IMG/VR virus record: IMGVR_UViG_3300008740_000010
Span: 1-56,300 of that record
Source: a virus
Direction: 5' to 3' (one strand)
DNA length: 56,300 nt
Shown here: positions 6,717 to 13,567 of the stretch, piece by piece
How positions within the stretch are numbered: the stretch's first letter is position 1
Layout of the letters: each line of letters opens with the position of its first letter
Notes under the pieces: model-generated
What the model was told of the DNA's origin: nothing
What the model saw: only the letters and a program-made list of their open reading frames with translations
Database searches by the model: none
Program-made: the position numbers and the translations under genes

Positions 6717-7478
6717 ATGAGAGTGTTAAGTATAGACTTAGATTATATTATGGGCCCAACAATTGAGCTTTATGCTGGGGCGTTTTTTAGAAATTATTAT
6801 GACGATAATCCTGCAACAAGATGGAATTTACTGTTTAATAATACAGATTTTAAAGAAAATCATATTTATATAGACCAATCCAATTTGTTGTTTTGTTTTG
6901 ATGTGTTTTTAAAGGCACTAAAGAATTGTGAAGCCGCTTCATTTGGATATGAGCATGATTCAATTCTTTATGGTATTCGGGATTTTTCAAATATTGATTT
7001 GATTAATATTGACCATCACGATGATGTTTTTGCTGGCGACTACGATAATCAATATTCAACATATGATGCGGCATTAAAAAAAGAATATTTTGAGATTGTT
7101 AATAATAATAGAGTTCATGAAGGAAATTGGATTGCGTGGTTGGCAAGTCTTAAAAAAATAAATTCTTGTGTGTGGATTGGAAATGAAAATAGTGGAAACA
7201 AAGACAGAAATGTTCAAAATTCTAAAGTTGTTCCAAATTATTTAAATGTAGAAAAGGAAAATTACAAATTTGATGATTATGAATTTGATTACATTTTTGT
7301 TTGTTTGTCTCCACAATATATTCCTAAAAATCATTGGCATTATTTCAGTATGTTCATGAGTGCCTATAAGGAGTTTACAGGAAAAGATGTTAATCTTATC
7401 TCCAAAAAATTTCAAACAGAATTTCAGGGCGAAAAAATAACTAATGAGATAGAACAACTCAAAAGGAAGAATAATTAA
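6717..7478 (+). CDS. Arginase-fold protein, UPF0489-like
   Basis: The 253-residue protein starts with a buried strand and an acidic motif, VLSIDLDYIMGP. It continues with LINIDHHDDVF (residues about 98-108) and HEGNWIAWL (residues about 137-146), then FVCLSPQYIP. The order 'DlD ... iDhHdD ... EgNWi' is that of the UPF0489 family, which has the arginase/deacetylase fold and a metal site built from Asp and His. At least one bacterial group of that family converts arginine to ornithine inside peptides. Here the substrate is unknown. I assign the fold at moderate confidence and do not claim the reaction. It abuts the FmdB-type gene at 7479 with no gap. Confidence 0.55.
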   Translation: MRVLSIDLDYIMGPTIELYAGAFFRNYYDDNPATRWNLLFNNTDFKENHIYIDQSNLLFCFDVFLKALKNCEAASFGYEHDSILYGIRDFSNIDLINIDHHDDVFAGDYDNQYSTYDAALKKEYFEIVNNNRVHEGNWIAWLASLKKINSCVWIGNENSGNKDRNVQNSKVVPNYLNVEKENYKFDDYEFDYIFVCLSPQYIPKNHWHYFSMFMSAYKEFTGKDVNLISKKFQTEFQGEKITNEIEQLKRKNN

Positions 7479-7817
7479 ATGCCGTGGTATGACTATCAAT
7501 GTAGAAATTGTGAGCATGAGTTTACAGAAGTTCTAAGGATGGATGACCGCAAAAAACCTACTCGTAGAAAATGCCCCGAATGTGGTCGCAAAATGGTAAA
7601 GATACTTCTTGGAACATTGGCAATAGCGGATTCTGTTAATATTGGCAGAACAAAACCAGATAACGCTTATTCCGAAGTAGTTTCCAAGATTAATGAGACA
7701 AACAAAATTAAAGGCACACGATACGAACTTCAAGATAGGTTAGAGAATCGTGAAAAATATGTGCAAAAACCATTAACAAAATATGAAATTAAAAAGAGAG
7801 TAAATGATGCGCTTTGA
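7479..7817 (+). CDS. FmdB-type zinc-ribbon protein, extended
   Basis: MPWYDYQCRNCEHEFTEVLR plus KCPECGRKMVK give the complete FmdB zinc ribbon (two CxxC pairs, residues 8-11 and about 32-35). An additional charged tail of about 70 residues (SEVVSKINETNK ... YEIKKRVNDAL) extends past the usual ribbon. Unlike the copy at 6093, both knuckles are intact. The gene starts one base after the arginase-fold gene stops, and its end overlaps the nuclease start by 14 bases, so the three are one translation unit. Confidence 0.85.
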   Translation: MPWYDYQCRNCEHEFTEVLRMDDRKKPTRRKCPECGRKMVKILLGTLAIADSVNIGRTKPDNAYSEVVSKINETNKIKGTRYELQDRLENREKYVQKPLTKYEIKKRVNDAL

Positions 7818-8490
7818 ACATTCTCCTCCAATTGAATTAAATTATGAACCATTAAGTGTTACATATAATAATGGTTCTCGTTATTATGAAGTAGAGTCTG
7901 ATGTTTTGCTTCCAAGTATGACTTCTGTGCTTTCCATACTTTCGCGAGATTCTATTGATAAGTGGAAAAAGAAAGTTGGTGAACAAAAAGCAGAAGCAGT
8001 TTCACGTAAAGCAAGGTTTCGTGGAAATGAAGTTCATACGATTTGTGAAAATTTTTTGAATAATGAAATTAATTATATCAATGGTGAGATGCCAGATTCC
8101 ATTGAACTTTTTAATGTGTTGAAACAACCGTTAATGAGGAGCCTTAACAAGATATATCATATAGAAGCTTCTTTGTATTCAAAAGAATTAGGTGTGGCTG
8201 GCCGAGCAGATTTAATTGGAGAGTGGGAAAACATTCCTGTTATTCTTGATTTTAAGACTTCTGGAAGACCAAAAAAAGAAGAATGGATTAGTAATTATTA
8301 TATGCAGAGCGCGGGATATGCAATGATGTATGAAGAAATGACCGGGATTAAGATTGAACACATGTTGATTCTTATTGCTGTTGCTGGTAATGTTCCACAC
8401 ATTCAAGCTTTTCCGGCACCAGTAAAAGATTGGGTTGAGCCTTTAAAAGAAACCATTAAGAGGTATAATGATGAAATTCAACATCCGTAA
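7804..8490 (+). CDS. PD-(D/E)XK nuclease (RecB/Cas4/MGME1-like)
   Basis: Motifs in order: LPSMTSVLSILS near the N-terminus (family 'lPSVTtIl' element), RFRGNEVHTICENFL (motif I, G...H), GVAGRADLIGEWENIPVILDFKTS (the D...D-x-K core, residues about 135-160), and YYMQSAGYAMMYEE (Q-x-x-x-Y motif that binds DNA). This is the usual architecture of single-domain exonucleases found in marine T4-like phages. It likely degrades or processes DNA ends in host-DNA breakdown, recombination or repair. Two ATGs (7804 and 7807) are possible starts. No helicase domain is attached. Confidence 0.88.
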   Translation: MMRFEHSPPIELNYEPLSVTYNNGSRYYEVESDVLLPSMTSVLSILSRDSIDKWKKKVGEQKAEAVSRKARFRGNEVHTICENFLNNEINYINGEMPDSIELFNVLKQPLMRSLNKIYHIEASLYSKELGVAGRADLIGEWENIPVILDFKTSGRPKKEEWISNYYMQSAGYAMMYEEMTGIKIEHMLILIAVAGNVPHIQAFPAPVKDWVEPLKETIKRYNDEIQHP

Positions 8491-8596
8491 TATAAATTGG
8501 AAAGATGGATTTTTTACACTTTGGAATGATCCGTTGGTTGTAACTATTTTGTTGGTTTTATTTCTTGATTTCATTTATGAGTCTTGTAGTGGTTGA
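8468..8596 (+). CDS. Tiny membrane protein overlapping the nuclease gene (42 aa)
   Basis: An ATG-ATG start at 8468 lies in another frame inside the last 23 bases of the nuclease gene; the frame runs to TGA at 8596. The product is MMKFNIRNINWKDGFFTLW followed by one hydrophobic segment (PLVVTILLVLFLDFIY, residues about 22-37) and a short polar tail. It fills the only spacer between the nuclease and the membrane-anchored cell-wall hydrolase. A single-TM miniprotein beside an endolysin-like gene is compatible with a holin-type role, but position is the only evidence for that. Confidence 0.5.
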   Translation: MMKFNIRNINWKDGFFTLWNDPLVVTILLVLFLDFIYESCSG

Positions 8597-8601
8597 ATGA
8601 T

Positions 8602-9147
8602 ATGGAAACTTATTTTAGATTTTTAATTTGTATTTTTGTTTTTTGTATGTTTGTGATTTTTGGTTTTTATGTTGGAAATGAATATGCAAAAATGACAAAG
8701 AAGCCAGATGCAGTTTATCATACACATATTCATCTTACTCCTCCTGTTCCTACAAGTAGTGACGAAATAGTCATAGATCAGCAAGATAAAGATTGTCTTG
8801 CTCGGAACATATATTTTGAAGCAGCAAATCAATCTGCGCTTGGCAAGTTGGCTGTTGGTTTGGTAGTGTTGAACAGGGTAAAAAGTTCTCGATATCCAGA
8901 TACTATTTGTGGTGTGGTGAATCAGAAAAGTCAATTTTCCTGGGTGGATGATTCCAAATCAAATAAACCAAAGGATGATTGGGCCTGGAAGGAATCGGAA
9001 AGACTTTCTGATGAGTTGTTAAAGGGTAAGGGAGATTTTATTAGGTTTGACGATGTTATGCACTATCACGCAAACTATGTTAGTCCGAAGTGGTCAAAGA
9101 CCATGAAAAGAGTAGCAAAGGTTGACCAGCATGTGTTTTATGAATAG
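8602..9147 (+). CDS. SleB-type cell wall hydrolase with N-terminal signal anchor
   Basis: Residues about 5-24 (FRFLICIFVFCMFVIFGFYV) form one membrane segment, followed by a linker and the SleB/Hydrolase_2 domain: CLARNIYFEAANQSALGKLA (catalytic Glu in 'yfEa'), VGLVVLNRVKSSRYPDTICG, VNQKSQFSW and a C-terminal HYHANYVSPKWS. The family cleaves peptidoglycan glycan strands (spore cortex enzymes, phage endolysins). The uncleaved-looking anchor suggests export by the host Sec system and a signal-anchor type endolysin. I chose ATG 8602; an in-frame TTG (8593) overlaps the preceding stop. gp5 in this window has no lysozyme domain, so this may be the main muralytic enzyme visible. Confidence 0.87.
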   Translation: METYFRFLICIFVFCMFVIFGFYVGNEYAKMTKKPDAVYHTHIHLTPPVPTSSDEIVIDQQDKDCLARNIYFEAANQSALGKLAVGLVVLNRVKSSRYPDTICGVVNQKSQFSWVDDSKSNKPKDDWAWKESERLSDELLKGKGDFIRFDDVMHYHANYVSPKWSKTMKRVAKVDQHVFYE

Positions 9148-9161
9148 GAGTATTGATTGTG

Positions 9162-9383
9162 ATGAATAAAAAAGAAATGGCAAATACATTTTCATTAGAA
9201 ATTGAAGAAATTGTACATAAGGAAAACCTTTCTTACATGGATGCAATTGTGTTTGCTGCAATTGCAAAGAATATTGAACCCGAAGTGGCAGCATCATTGT
9301 TGAACAATAACATCAAAGATAAACTAGAAGCAGAGGCTCGTGATTTGAATTTCTTGCCTAAAATGTCTAAATTGCCTATTTGA
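9162..9383 (+). CDS. 33: Late transcription co-activator gp33
   Basis: A 73-residue protein whose core, ENLSYMDAIVFAAIAKNIEP ... KDKLEAEARDLNFLP, follows T4 gp33 ('gmSYlEAttaFleensIpe ... iieKiqsEAideNlLrP'). It sits exactly where T4 has gene 33, directly upstream of 59 and 32. gp33 bridges RNA polymerase (beta flap) and the sliding clamp to activate late promoters with gp55. Start: ATG 9162, nine bases after an in-frame TTG; AGGAG at 9146-9150 serves it. It is shorter than T4 gp33 (112 aa), lacking part of the N-terminus. Confidence 0.82.
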   Translation: MNKKEMANTFSLEIEEIVHKENLSYMDAIVFAAIAKNIEPEVAASLLNNNIKDKLEAEARDLNFLPKMSKLPI

Positions 9384-9385
9384 AA

Positions 9386-10024
9386 ATGTCCGAAAAAACT
9401 GCATATGCGGCATATCAGGCGTTTCTTGCGTTGAAGCAGCATTTTTCAAAAGGAAAATATGATTACTTTCGGTACAATGGAAGAATAAGAAGTAACCTAA
9501 ATAGATTTAGGGAACGAAAGGATCGTTATTACTTTGAGAAGCTGACACGAAAGTACAGCGAAAGTGAGCTAATTAATTTTTTTGTATCTAATTTAATTAT
9601 AAATCCAGATGTTTGGGTTGGTGAACTCTGTAGAGACAAAACGTGTGAAGAACGATACAAAGAATGGAAAAGAAAAAAAGAATCGTTGACATATGTTTTC
9701 CAAAGTGATATAATGACGATTAAAGATTTGGAAAGTGATTTTGATGAATTGTTTGTGTGTAAGCCGAATGAATATCCCAAGTTGATTGACTTGTATACCG
9801 AGGGTGCTATTTCATTGGAGACACTTATTGGGTTTGACCTTGTTTTGGGTTGTTTTGGTCGTTGGAATCGAACAATTGGGGATGATATTATTTGGAAAGA
9901 CCTGTATCATCTTTGTTTTTGTTACAGACCATTTTTGAATTATGACGTAAAAACCGAAAGGAAGTTCAGAACCATTTTACAGAAGGAATTTCTTGGTGTT
10001 AAAAAAAATACTCAAGCAGATTAA
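9386..10024 (+). CDS. 59: Replicative helicase loader gp59
   Basis: The N-terminus reads TAYAAYQAFLALKQHFSKGK, then YDYFRYNGRIRSN, the signature of gp59 proteins. The all-helical 212-residue product matches T4 gp59 in length (217). gp59 loads gp41 helicase onto gp32-coated forked DNA. The order 33-59-(small gene)-32 is that of T4 apart from one inserted gene. ATG 9386 is used; the TTG at 9380 would also be in frame. Its last 29 bases overlap the next gene. Confidence 0.93.
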   Translation: MSEKTAYAAYQAFLALKQHFSKGKYDYFRYNGRIRSNLNRFRERKDRYYFEKLTRKYSESELINFFVSNLIINPDVWVGELCRDKTCEERYKEWKRKKESLTYVFQSDIMTIKDLESDFDELFVCKPNEYPKLIDLYTEGAISLETLIGFDLVLGCFGRWNRTIGDDIIWKDLYHLCFCYRPFLNYDVKTERKFRTILQKEFLGVKKNTQAD

Positions 10025-10298
10025 GTTGTTGATTTCGAGAAAAGTACGAGTAAAAGATTTACAGAAACAAATTCTTCAATTAGAAGAAGAAAATGCATCA
10101 CTAAAAAATACAGTTGTTGATTCAATGAACATGGTCACTGCATACAAAGACAGCATGGTAGAAATGAAAAAATTTATGAATCATTTGGTTCAACTTGGAA
10201 CAATGGAAATTAGTTCCAACAATATTGAAGAAAATGAAGAAGAAGAGGAGGAATTTGACAGATATGCATTATTGAGAAAAAAAACAACAATACATTAA
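9996..10298 (+). CDS. Coiled-coil hypothetical protein (100 aa)
   Basis: GTG at 9996 lies 7 bases after AGAAGGAA and overlaps the end of gp59. The N-terminal 20 residues are basic (LKKILKQIKLLISRKVRV), residues 20-45 form a heptad-like coiled coil (DLQKQILQLEEENASLKNTV), and the C-terminal part contains an acidic run (EENEEEEEEFDRY). No family recognised. Its place between gp59 and gp32 suggests a replication-linked accessory role. The acidic tail recalls the C-terminus of gp32 that recruits partners, but that is inference. Confidence 0.7.
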   Translation: MLKKILKQIKLLISRKVRVKDLQKQILQLEEENASLKNTVVDSMNMVTAYKDSMVEMKKFMNHLVQLGTMEISSNNIEENEEEEEEFDRYALLRKKTTIH

Positions 10299-10331
10299 AA
10301 AAAATACAATAATACGACAATAAATTAATAC

Positions 10332-10355
10332 AATAAATACGAGAGGTATTTTATT
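10332..10355 (+). promoter_or_regulatory. gp32 leader hairpin holding the ribosome site, with late-promoter-like box
   Basis: AATAAATAC (10332-10340) can pair with GTATTTTATT (10345-10354) with one bulge, leaving GAGAGG, the ribosome binding site, at the loop. The surrounding leader is almost free of G and C. T4 gp32 represses its own translation by binding a similarly unstructured AT-rich leader next to a structured nucleation site. AATAAATA is also one base from the T4 late-promoter box TATAAATA. Which of the two functions applies cannot be read from sequence alone. Confidence 0.45.
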
Positions 10356-11228
10356 ATGTCTACTAGTTCATTTAGTCAACTCAAGAAGTCGAGCGATTCA
10401 AGTCTCGACAATCTTACCAAGGAGCTTAATAAGCTCAACGATTCACAAAAAAGCAATGTTGGACAGGACGAACGGTTCTGGAAGCTGACAGTCGATAAGG
10501 CACAGAATGGTTCTGCGCTTATTCGGTTTCTTCCGACAACAAAAGGGGAAAGTGTCCCCTGGGTTCGTTTGTTTTCACATGGGTTCCAGGGCCCGGGTGG
10601 ATGGTATATCGAAAAGTCTTTGACTACCATCAACAAGAAAGATCCGGTTTCTGAGTATAACACCAAATTGTGGAACTCTGGCATTGATTCCGACAAGGAA
10701 GTGGCTCGGAAGCAGAAGCGCAAGCTACAGTATGTTTCAAACATCTATGTGGTGAGCGATCCGGGTAATCCTGATAATGAGGGCAAGGTTTTTCTTTTTC
10801 AGTACGGAAAGAAAATCTTTGATATGCTCAACGACAAGATGAGTCCCGAGTTTGAAGATGAGACTGCGGTGAATCCGTTCGATCTTTGGAACGGATGTAA
10901 CTTCCGCCTTCGCGCACGAAAGGTTGCAGGCTATCGTAATTATGATAAGTCTGAATTTGATTCGCCGAAGCCTCTTTTGGGAGACGACGACGAATTGGAG
11001 CGGGTGTGGAATTCGCAGTATTCACTTGAGGAACTTGTTGCCCCTGACCAGTTCAAGTCTTATGATGAATTGAAGACTCGTTTTGAAAAGGCAATTGGTA
11101 TTTCTGATATTTTGACAGAAACAGTATTTTCGGATGAGGCTTCGTCTTCTGATCCTGAAGAGACTGCTTCAACTGATGAAGAAGATGAATCATTGAGTTA
11201 CTTTAAAAAGCTTGCAGAAGAGGTTTAG
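10356..11228 (+). CDS. 32: Single-stranded DNA-binding protein gp32
   Basis: A 290-residue gp32 family protein (T4: 301). Core OB-fold segments are clear: FWKLTVDKAQNGSALIRFLP, VPWVRLFSHGFQGPGGWYIE, YVSNIYVVSDPGNPDNEGKV and NPFDLWNGCNFRLRARKVAG. An acidic C-terminal domain (residues about 255-290) is the usual landing site for gp59 and polymerase. The N-terminus is the self-association B region. The T4 zinc site (one His, three Cys) is absent: the matching stretch reads SLTTINKKDPVSEYN, as I recall from cyanophage gp32 proteins. Followed by hairpins and a terminator. Confidence 0.96.
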   Translation: MSTSSFSQLKKSSDSSLDNLTKELNKLNDSQKSNVGQDERFWKLTVDKAQNGSALIRFLPTTKGESVPWVRLFSHGFQGPGGWYIEKSLTTINKKDPVSEYNTKLWNSGIDSDKEVARKQKRKLQYVSNIYVVSDPGNPDNEGKVFLFQYGKKIFDMLNDKMSPEFEDETAVNPFDLWNGCNFRLRARKVAGYRNYDKSEFDSPKPLLGDDDELERVWNSQYSLEELVAPDQFKSYDELKTRFEKAIGISDILTETVFSDEASSSDPEETASTDEEDESLSYFKKLAEEV

Positions 11229-11349
11229 TTTATGTGATTGGATCTTCCCTGTTGGGTTTTGTTCTATTTACCCATTAGCCGGTCCTCCATTTGGCTAATT
11301 AGTTATATTTCCCTATTGGTGTAGCTAATTAAGGGAATGGTCCCTCCTC

Positions 11350-11399
11350 CCCCCTATCCGTGGTTTTTGGCGTCCACGGGTAGGGGGTTTTTTGTTTTT
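11350..11399 (+). terminator. Rho-independent terminator after gp32
   Basis: CCCCCTATCCGTGG (11350-11363) pairs with CCACGGGTAGGGGG (11374-11387) over 14 positions with one U-G wobble and a 10-base loop, then TTTTTTGTTTTT. It separates the plus-strand gp32 unit from the convergent tape-measure gene, whose stop codon lies in the T-run. There is no T-run on the other strand, so it should work in the plus direction only. Between 11229 and 11349 there are weaker inverted repeats (ATTAGCC/GGCTAAT, 11273-11298) and no gene. Confidence 0.9.
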
Positions 11400-13380
11400 A
11401 GAGATTGGATGGTTGTGTCAATGATGGGTCGGTGTTCATGTCAATGGGTATTGGAATTGCTTGCCCCCCGGTGGATGTTGAACTATTATCTTGTGGTGCG
11501 TTAATGGTTACTGGCCCTGCTTCTCCTGCTCCTGCACCCTTTTCAATTCCGGCAGTTTGTACTGCTGTTGCGGCTGCTGCACGAGAATCTGGGGCTGGTT
11601 GTATTTCGGTGCTACTTCGTCGGAGTTTTGATGATTGTCCCGCTGCCGTTGGCGGCCTATTCAACCCGGTAGGCTCATCAAAATCAAGCATTGCTGATGC
11701 ATCGTCAGAAGACATTATCTCCATTAATTCGCCTGTTGCTTTATCGCCTTTTTTCATTCCTATAATTTTTTCAATCTGATATTCGGCCATTCCCATTGCT
11801 TTCAGTTCATCATAACCATAACCAAAACTTTTAAGTTCATCTGCTCCATATTCTGAAGCTATATGCTTTACTGCATCATCCGTGTAGCCTCTTTTTATCT
11901 TTTCCCCACCGCCTATAGATCCTTTACCTTCTGGATCTTGCCATTGTTCCCGAGAGGCGCTGTCGGAATCTCCCAGCATTGCTGCGGCTTCTGCTTGGCG
12001 GCCTGTGTCAACTTCTTCGTCTCCACCAAAAAAATAGTCCATTAATTTTCCGCCGCCGGGAATTGCTGAGATAACATCTATAGCAAAGTCTTTGACTAAG
12101 GATGGGAGATTCATTAGAGAATCAAAAAGACTGCCAAGCCATCCAGTAATGGTATCTGCCATAGTTCTCCATATACCTGCAATATCAAATTCAAAACTAT
12201 CAAGCGCAGCCGCTTCTTCATCAAGACCAACTGCACTCAATATCCACGACACAGCATCTTTAAGCATATTCAAGGGAACATCAATTAAACCATGAATCAT
12301 TGATTCAAATCCACCTTTAATTCCTTCAACAATAGAACCAGTTTCTTTGTACTCATCTATAAATCCAGTGACAAAATCAAAGATAGCAAAAAGAGCAGTA
12401 ACCGGAAAAAATAATTTCTTGAAAATATTCAGGAAGAATTTTCCACCTGTTTTAATCCAAGGTAATGCACTTTTTACTAATCTGGGGAGTGCCTTTGCCA
12501 TAGTCATTAGACCAGTAAACACTGAACCCAATATACCAAAAAGGGATGTCATCCATTTTCCTTTGAAAAACTTTGTAATACCACCGAACATTTTACCCAA
12601 AGCACCGCCGCCTTCTTCATCATCTTCCTCCGACATAGGAACGCCACCTGGCTCTGCCTTGACTACTCTTCCTGATTCTCGTCTTTCTTCAATTGCGCTC
12701 AATCTATCAGCAGCACTTTGTGCCATTGTTTCTTCGTGCATTATTCTTTCCATTGCTGCCTGATCGACCCATACCCCAAGAAGTTCTGTATTCAGGTTGA
12801 TCAAACCCTCAGTATCAATTGCAATGTGTGACAATAAATCTTTAATTACACCAGTATCAAATAACAAATCATCAAATATACTAGTCTGCTGAGAAATTTC
12901 TACTCCTGCTCCTTCTTCTTTTGATACTTTTATTTCTTCTGAAGCACCTTCGCCTCCTTCCCCCTCTTCTCCCTCTTCGCCTCCTTCTCCACCTCCCGTC
13001 ATCTTCCCCCAAAGATTCTTTACACCAGAAACTGCACTTCTGCCAGCGTCCATTGTCATGCCAGCAATCATATTCATGAGTGCATTGTTATCAAAACCAG
13101 TTGCAACCATACTTTCAGGATCTAATCCGGCTTCTTGCACTCTTCCGGCAACAGCCGACCCGGCAGCTTGAATTTTTCCGCCAACAGCCGTTGCTCCTTT
13201 TTGTGCAAGTGTTCCTGCTGCCTTAATATCTGCGGCAGCACCTTCGGCAATACCTTTTCCGACTTTTGTGGTAAGCCCAGCAATTCCCTTTGCAAAATCT
13301 GCCAGAGGATTTACGACAGCATTTGTCTGTTCGTCTGTGATTGGTGTTGGTGCTTGTGGATGAATTATTGGTGCTGACAT
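11398..13380 (-). CDS. Tape-measure-like tail protein (660 aa)
   Basis: The gene lies directly downstream of gp26/gp51 on the minus strand. The protein begins with an Ala/Gly-rich helical region (KGIAEGAAADIKAAGTLAQK), then an acidic Gly/Glu linker (residues about 128-150), a long helix (residues about 205-240), two or three hydrophobic segments (SLFGILGSVFTGLMTMAKAL and FFPVTALFAIFDFVTGFI, residues about 280-345), and a low-complexity C-terminus. Hydrophobic patches and helical repeats after frameshifted chaperone genes are the hallmark of tail tape measures; the T4 equivalent is gp29. Direct similarity to T4 gp29 is not evident to me, so the call rests on composition and position. Confidence 0.7.
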   Translation of the reverse strand: MSAPIIHPQAPTPITDEQTNAVVNPLADFAKGIAGLTTKVGKGIAEGAAADIKAAGTLAQKGATAVGGKIQAAGSAVAGRVQEAGLDPESMVATGFDNNALMNMIAGMTMDAGRSAVSGVKNLWGKMTGGGEGGEEGEEGEGGEGASEEIKVSKEEGAGVEISQQTSIFDDLLFDTGVIKDLLSHIAIDTEGLINLNTELLGVWVDQAAMERIMHEETMAQSAADRLSAIEERRESGRVVKAEPGGVPMSEEDDEEGGGALGKMFGGITKFFKGKWMTSLFGILGSVFTGLMTMAKALPRLVKSALPWIKTGGKFFLNIFKKLFFPVTALFAIFDFVTGFIDEYKETGSIVEGIKGGFESMIHGLIDVPLNMLKDAVSWILSAVGLDEEAAALDSFEFDIAGIWRTMADTITGWLGSLFDSLMNLPSLVKDFAIDVISAIPGGGKLMDYFFGGDEEVDTGRQAEAAAMLGDSDSASREQWQDPEGKGSIGGGEKIKRGYTDDAVKHIASEYGADELKSFGYGYDELKAMGMAEYQIEKIIGMKKGDKATGELMEIMSSDDASAMLDFDEPTGLNRPPTAAGQSSKLRRSSTEIQPAPDSRAAAATAVQTAGIEKGAGAGEAGPVTINAPQDNSSTSTGGQAIPIPIDMNTDPSLTQPSNL

Positions 13381-13382
13381 TT

Positions 13383-13550
13383 TTACTTATTCCTATTCCT
13401 TTCTTCCATCTTTTGTTTTTCTTTCTCTACATGGTCAATAACCAATGCCACATATAAATCTCTTTCCCAAGGAATCATCCCTTCAATATCTGCAAGGGTA
13501 TAATTATGATACTGCATAAGTGAAAAATTTATTCGTATAGTTCCCTCCAA
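13383..13550 (-). CDS. 51: Baseplate hub assembly protein gp51-like, possibly made by -1 frameshift from gp26
   Basis: The product (LEGTIRINFSLMQYHNYTLA ... MIPWERDLYVALVIDHVEKE) matches the short gp51 proteins of marine T4-like phages ('hhhYsl.dIE.MIPWERDvYv..l'). It is too short for most gene callers. The coordinates start at a TTG (13550); an internal ATG lies at 13517. Neither has a good ribosome site close by. The same frame is open back to 13574, inside the last codons of gp26, and begins at a TTTTTTC slippery heptamer, so the natural product may be a gp26-gp51 fusion. The C-terminal helix is basic and charged (KEKQKMEERNRNK). Confidence 0.75.
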   Translation of the reverse strand: MEGTIRINFSLMQYHNYTLADIEGMIPWERDLYVALVIDHVEKEKQKMEERNRNK

Positions 13551-13567
13551 CGAGTGGTCGGAGAGAA

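Noticed and set aside
12347-12763. 138-aa plus-strand frame opposite the tape-measure gene
   Set aside because: It is antisense to a well-supported long gene, has no ribosome site and its composition mirrors the tape-measure codons.
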